64,000 nt of DNA from Pseudomonas sp. LB-090624 (GTDB lineage Bacteria; Pseudomonadota; Gammaproteobacteria; Pseudomonadales; Pseudomonadaceae), in assembly GCF_003205205.1 (NCBI RefSeq), contig NZ_QJRL01000005.1, forward strand, positions 186,001 to 250,000. Reading direction: 5' to 3'. Below are positions 60,254 to 64,000 of this stretch, in pieces. The position numbers and the translations under genes were made by a program. The stretch's first letter is position 1. Each line of letters starts with the position of its first letter. Below the pieces are notes generated by a model, which did not search any database, was not told the origin of the DNA, and worked only from the letters and a program-made list of their open reading frames with translations.

Positions 60254-61573
60254 ATGCTCAACAAGAAAACCGCCCTGATCGGCGGCGGCATGCTGGCCTT
60301 GGCTGGTGCCGTGATGCTCGGCCTGGTCATCCAGGCCAACTCCACTGCACGCTCGCAGGTGGCGGACGACACGGTGCGTCTTGGCGATTTCAAATCCACC
60401 GATGCGGTGCTGATCAAGCAGGGTGAATATGTGATGCGTGGCGCCGACTGCGCGGCTTGCCACACTGCCAAAAGTGGCGATTTTGCCGGTGGCTATGTGA
60501 TCGGCACGCCATTCGGTGACATCCAGTCCTCCAACATTACCCCCGACCGCGAAACCGGTATTGGCAACTACACCCAGCGCGACTTCTTCAATGCCGTGCG
60601 CCAGGGCCGAGGCCGTCATGGCCTGCTATTCCCGGCCATGCCTTACACCGACTACACGCGCATGAGCGACGATGACCTGCGCGCGTTGTGGGCATTCTTC
60701 AGCACGATCGAGCCGCAGGCGCACAAAGTCGACGAGCTGTCGGGCATGAACTTCCCGTTCAACCAGCGTTTGCTGATGGCCGGCTGGAACTGGATGTTTT
60801 TCGACAACCAGCCATACGCCCCCGATCCTGGGCAAAGCGTGGAGTGGAACCGTGGCCGGTACCTGGTGGACGGGGCAGGGCACTGCGCCGCCTGCCACAG
60901 CCCGCGTAATGCCTTGGGTGGCCCGATTGCCAGCCAGGCCCTGCAGGGTGGGCTGGTAGGGACTTGGTTCGCGCCTAACATCACCAACGACCCGCACCAG
61001 GGCTTGGGGGACAGCTCGGTCGAGCAGATCGTCGACTACCTGAAAACCGGCAGTGACGGTGTGGCAGTAGCCAGTGGGCCCATGGCCGAAGCGATCGAGA
61101 ACTCGACACAGCACCTGACCGAGCAGGACCTGCGCGCCATTGCTGTGTACCTCAAATCGTTACCTGGCACACCGCAACCTGCCGCCCAAGCACTGGCCGC
61201 AAGCGATGCGCGCATGCAACGCGGGGGTCAAGGCTACGAGGTGCATTGCTCGGCCTGTCACGGCACTGCGGGCGAGGGTGTGAGCCATATGATCACTGGC
61301 TTTGCCGGCAACAAGGCGATCCTGGCGAACAACACCGACACGCTCACCAGCGTGGTCCTGGGTGGTGCGCGTGCGGTGCATACCCACACCTACACCACCG
61401 GTGCGGGCATGCCGGCGTTCGACTGGAAACTCAGTGACAGCGAGATCGCCGACATCCTCACATTTGCCCGCAACAGCTGGGGCAACAGTGCCCAGCCGGT
61501 CACGGCTGCGGAAGTGACGAAGATGCGCAAGCAGCTTGAGCTGCCTGAGCAAATGCGCGCCAGCGTTCAGTAA
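60254..61573 (+). CDS. Triheme cytochrome c subunit of a periplasmic dehydrogenase, set 2
   Basis: This 439-residue protein has an N-terminal anchor/signal and three heme c sites: CAACH in GADCAACHTAKSG, CAACH in GHCAACHSPRN and CSACH in VHCSACHGTAGEG. It is a paralogue of the set 1 cytochrome. GAGG is eight bases upstream of the ATG at 60254; a GTG at 60242 overlaps the flavoprotein stop and is less likely. It hands electrons to ubiquinone. Confidence 0.94.
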   Translation: MLNKKTALIGGGMLALAGAVMLGLVIQANSTARSQVADDTVRLGDFKSTDAVLIKQGEYVMRGADCAACHTAKSGDFAGGYVIGTPFGDIQSSNITPDRETGIGNYTQRDFFNAVRQGRGRHGLLFPAMPYTDYTRMSDDDLRALWAFFSTIEPQAHKVDELSGMNFPFNQRLLMAGWNWMFFDNQPYAPDPGQSVEWNRGRYLVDGAGHCAACHSPRNALGGPIASQALQGGLVGTWFAPNITNDPHQGLGDSSVEQIVDYLKTGSDGVAVASGPMAEAIENSTQHLTEQDLRAIAVYLKSLPGTPQPAAQALAASDARMQRGGQGYEVHCSACHGTAGEGVSHMITGFAGNKAILANNTDTLTSVVLGGARAVHTHTYTTGAGMPAFDWKLSDSEIADILTFARNSWGNSAQPVTAAEVTKMRKQLELPEQMRASVQ

Positions 61574-61699
61574 TCACCCGCGGCTGAACCTGCGGCACAG
61601 GTGGAGCACGGCCATTGGCCCTGTGCACCACCTGTGTCCGCCGGCCCTTCGGCGGCGAGAGCCGCAACAGGCAGCATCCAATAACAAAGAGAACCATCA

Positions 61700-63025
61700 A
61701 TGTCCATTTTCAAACAGCGCGTCTTGCTTGCCGCTTTGGCCTGCGCCCCGACCGTTCACGCTGCAGAGCCTTTTGCCAGCGATTCCCCTTGGGCGCTGGG
61801 CGACTGGAATGGCGCCCGCAGCGACCTGGCCCAGCAGGGCGTGAATTTCGAATTCGCTTATGTCGGCGAAATCGGTGCCAATCTTGGTGGCGGGTACAAC
61901 AACGACCGTACTGCCCGCTACAGCGACCAATACTCCCTGGGCGCCCATTTCGACCTGGAGAAACTGCTGGGCTGGCACGACGCGCGCTTCCAGCTGACCG
62001 TGGCCAACCGCAATGGCGACAACATTTCCAACGACCGCGTTGGCGACCCCCGCACCGGTACGCTCAGCTCGTCGCAGGAAGTCTGGGGCCGTGGCTCGCA
62101 CTGGCGCATGACCCAGCTGTACTACCAGCAAGCGTTCTTCGATCGGCACCTGGACATCAAGGCTGGGCGCTTCGGTGAGGGTGAGGACTTCAACAGCTTT
62201 GATTGCAACTTTCAGAACCTGACTTTTTGCGGCTCGCAGGTCGGGAACTGGGGTGGCATCTGGTACAACTGGCCGATCACCCAGTGGGCGCTGCGGGTCA
62301 AGTACCAGCTCAGTGCCGAGCTGTTCGCGCAAATCGGCGCGTACGAGCAAAACCCGTCGAACACTCAGAACGACAATGGCTTCAAGCTCAGTGGCAGTGG
62401 CACCGAGGGCGCAGTGCTGCCGGTGGAACTGGTATGGCAGCCGCGCATTGACGGCCTACCGGGTGAATACCGTGCCGGTTATTACTACAGTACGTCCAAC
62501 GCCAAGGATGTGCTCAAGGACAGCCGTGGCCAGCCTGCTGTAATCAGCGGAGCAGCCTATCGCAGCGCATCGAGCAAGCACGGCGTGTGGCTGGGTGCCA
62601 TGCAGCAGGTAACCCAGCACGCTGGCGATGCTTCACGCGGGCTGACCGTTTTTGCAATGGGCACGGCCCATGACCGTAAGACCAGCAAGGTCGATCACTA
62701 CCTGTCTGTGGGCGCTATCTACAAGGGCCCATTCGATGCACGGCCAAAGGACGATGTCGGCCTGGCTCTATCGGAAGTCCATGTGAACGCGGCCTACCGA
62801 AAGAATGCGGCGCTGACCAATCAGGTCAACGGGATCGATGACTACGACAACCCCGACTATCTGCCGGTCCAGGAAACCGAGTACAACGCCGAGCTGAACT
62901 ATGGCATCCATCTAGCCGATTGGCTGACGGTGCGGCCGAACCTGCAGTTTGTGCGTCACCCAGGCGGGGTGAAACAGGTTGACGATGCCTGGGTAGGCGG
63001 TTTGAAGGTGCAAGCGAGCTTCTGA
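61700..63025 (+). CDS. Carbohydrate-selective porin, OprB family
   Basis: This 441-residue outer-membrane barrel has a signal peptide (cleavage near VHAAEPFA) and OprB features: GDWNGARSDLAQQGVNFEFAYVGEIG, RFGEGEDFNSFDCNFQNLTFC with two Cys, and a C-terminal aromatic strand ending KVQASF. OprB channels pass glucose and other sugars. It follows the set 2 dehydrogenase, so the two should act on the same sugar. Its own ribosome site (AAAGAGAACCATCA) supports separate translation. Confidence 0.93.
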   Translation: MSIFKQRVLLAALACAPTVHAAEPFASDSPWALGDWNGARSDLAQQGVNFEFAYVGEIGANLGGGYNNDRTARYSDQYSLGAHFDLEKLLGWHDARFQLTVANRNGDNISNDRVGDPRTGTLSSSQEVWGRGSHWRMTQLYYQQAFFDRHLDIKAGRFGEGEDFNSFDCNFQNLTFCGSQVGNWGGIWYNWPITQWALRVKYQLSAELFAQIGAYEQNPSNTQNDNGFKLSGSGTEGAVLPVELVWQPRIDGLPGEYRAGYYYSTSNAKDVLKDSRGQPAVISGAAYRSASSKHGVWLGAMQQVTQHAGDASRGLTVFAMGTAHDRKTSKVDHYLSVGAIYKGPFDARPKDDVGLALSEVHVNAAYRKNAALTNQVNGIDDYDNPDYLPVQETEYNAELNYGIHLADWLTVRPNLQFVRHPGGVKQVDDAWVGGLKVQASF

Positions 63026-63044
63026 GTGCAGAGGTGGTACGTGC

Positions 63045-63072
63045 GCAGGGCAAGGCACAAGCCTTGCCCTGC
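63045..63072. terminator. Bidirectional terminator-like hairpin
   Basis: GCAGGGCAAGGC (63045-63056) and GCCTTGCCCTGC (63061-63072) form a 12-bp perfect stem with ACAA loop between the convergent porin and amidohydrolase genes. There is no T-run on either side. Confidence 0.7.
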
Positions 63073-63083
63073 TTGCAAGCGGG

Positions 63084-64000
63084 TCAGCCTTGCTGCAACA
63101 AGTGCCGTGCCGCAGCCAGGGCTTGGCTGCGGAGCGTGGCTGTATCGATCCCGATGAGTTGGCCCCCACGTTTGACGATACGGCCGTCGGCGATCACGGT
63201 GTCGACGTCTGCTGGAGTCGCCGACTGAACGATGCACGCCACGGGGTCGTTGACTGGGAAGATGCCCAGCCTGCGGGTGTCGATCAGCGCCAGGTCGGCG
63301 CGCTTGCCCACAGTGATCGAACCTGTTTCCTGGCCGATGCCCATGGCGAGCGCAGCCCCCTGTGTGGCCCAATGCAGCACATCCTTGGCGGTCATCAGTT
63401 GCTCATCACCAGAAGTGCCAATAGCCAGGTTGAGGCAGGTCTGCATGAGCATGAACGGGTTGGCATTGCCCCCTAGCACCAACGTGTCGATGCCGAGCGT
63501 GATCGGTAGTTTCGCGCGATGCAGCGCTGCCACGGGCGGCAGCCCGTAGCCCACACGCATTTCCGTCAAGGGTGTGATGCACACCGTGGCGCCCGCCTGC
63601 GCGATGCTGGCCAAGTCTTGTTCATCGGCGTGGGTGGCGTGCACCAGTTGCACGGACGAGCTCAACAGGCCCCGGCCAGCCAGTTGTTGGATAGCCTTTT
63701 TCTCCTGCATCTGGCGGCTGACGGCAATATGGGTGGATACAGGCAGACCATGGGCTTTGGCAAATGCAAACTCTGCTTCCCAGATCGGCGCTTCGGTGCG
63801 TTCGGGACCACGGATAGCCAACCCAAGATCGATGCGCCGGTGAGCGGGGGTCTTCAGTTGGGACTGCACACGCTCGATATCCTTGAAGTCCATCGCACCC
63901 GTGGCCGGCAAGTCTTGCGCATAGCCGTACCACAGCCGCGCCCGCAAACCGCTGGAGGAGAGGGCGCGCAACTCAGCCTGGGCGAAGTCGGGATCGCGAA
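63084..64000 (-). CDS. Amidohydrolase-superfamily deaminase/hydrolase, 3' part
   Basis: The frame runs off the end of the window, so the N-terminal part with the first metal histidines is missing. The visible 305 residues have HIAVSRQMQEKKA, VQLVHATHADEQDLASIAQAGATVCITPLTE, GIDTLVLGGNANPF with the metal Asp, and the C-terminal GSITVGKRADLALID typical of cytosine-deaminase or chlorohydrolase-like enzymes. It probably deaminates or hydrolyses a nitrogen ring compound. Substrate unknown. Confidence 0.9.
   Translation of the reverse strand, partial: RDPDFAQAELRALSSSGLRARLWYGYAQDLPATGAMDFKDIERVQSQLKTPAHRRIDLGLAIRGPERTEAPIWEAEFAFAKAHGLPVSTHIAVSRQMQEKKAIQQLAGRGLLSSSVQLVHATHADEQDLASIAQAGATVCITPLTEMRVGYGLPPVAALHRAKLPITLGIDTLVLGGNANPFMLMQTCLNLAIGTSGDEQLMTAKDVLHWATQGAALAMGIGQETGSITVGKRADLALIDTRRLGIFPVNDPVACIVQSATPADVDTVIADGRIVKRGGQLIGIDTATLRSQALAAARHLLQQG

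Noticed and set aside
1..64000. CRISPR arrays, tRNA or rRNA genes, prophage or transposase genes
   Set aside because: None was recognised by reading; a dedicated tRNA/Rfam and IS search would be needed to exclude small ones.

Overview
The window looks like chromosome of a Pseudomonas species, most likely from the putida group. It is GC-rich, and it carries OprD- and OprB-family porins, AGCS, DAACS, MHS and ACS transporters and many LysR regulators. This assignment is by eye; no rRNA, tRNA, phage, insertion sequence or CRISPR array was recognised. Nearly all of the 64 kb is catabolic accessory DNA: short operons, each with its own importer and its own regulator (six LysR, one GntR, two LacI).

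Layout. 1-4.6 kb: the end of an acyl-CoA synthetase, then an AGCS symporter, an alpha/beta hydrolase and a LysR gene on the minus strand. 4.7-7.9 kb: three tandem RraA-type aldolase/decarboxylase paralogues and an aminotransferase, closed by a terminator. 8.1-16.1 kb: an alpha-beta-barrel protein, an MHS permease, PxpB-PxpC-PxpA (KipI-KipA-LamB), a biotin carrier, a biotin carboxylase, a second carrier-like protein without the biotin lysine, and an OprD porin. The pieces match the modules of urea carboxylase split into separate proteins, which suggests ATP/biotin-dependent attack on an unknown amide or lactam. 16.2-28.3 kb: an amino-acid ABC importer, three RidA proteins, a PLP dehydratase, a GltP-like symporter, a D-amino-acid-dehydrogenase-like flavoprotein and two head-to-tail LysR genes. 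A 43-bp element occurs upstream of both the importer and the flavoprotein and ties these operons together. A deletion-scarred symporter pseudogene lies at 17.2-17.5 kb.

28.6-40.4 kb: an altered type II dehydroquinase-like enzyme, a GntR regulator, hydrolase, ACS-family transporter, carboxymuconolactone-decarboxylase-like protein, family III CoA-transferase, HMG-CoA lyase homologue, VOC protein, 2-hydroxyacid dehydrogenase, DctA and a second, Mct-like CoA-transferase. This reads as degradation of a branched dicarboxylic acid through CoA esters. 40.4-44.8 kb: an FMN 2-hydroxyacid oxidase, LysR, ACS transporter and a fourth RraA protein, with two copies of the inverted repeat AAAGCGAA-N18-TTCGCTTT in front of the transcription units.

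45-63 kb: periplasmic sugar or sugar-acid oxidation. Two complete three-subunit flavoprotein/cytochrome c dehydrogenases lie in opposite orientations around a block with two LacI regulators, an enolase-superfamily dehydratase, an ACS transporter, a secreted MRJP/Yellow-like protein, two secreted GlcG-like proteins and a DoxX-like membrane protein. An OprB porin follows the second dehydrogenase. The window ends inside an amidohydrolase gene. Substrates of most modules cannot be read from the sequence alone.
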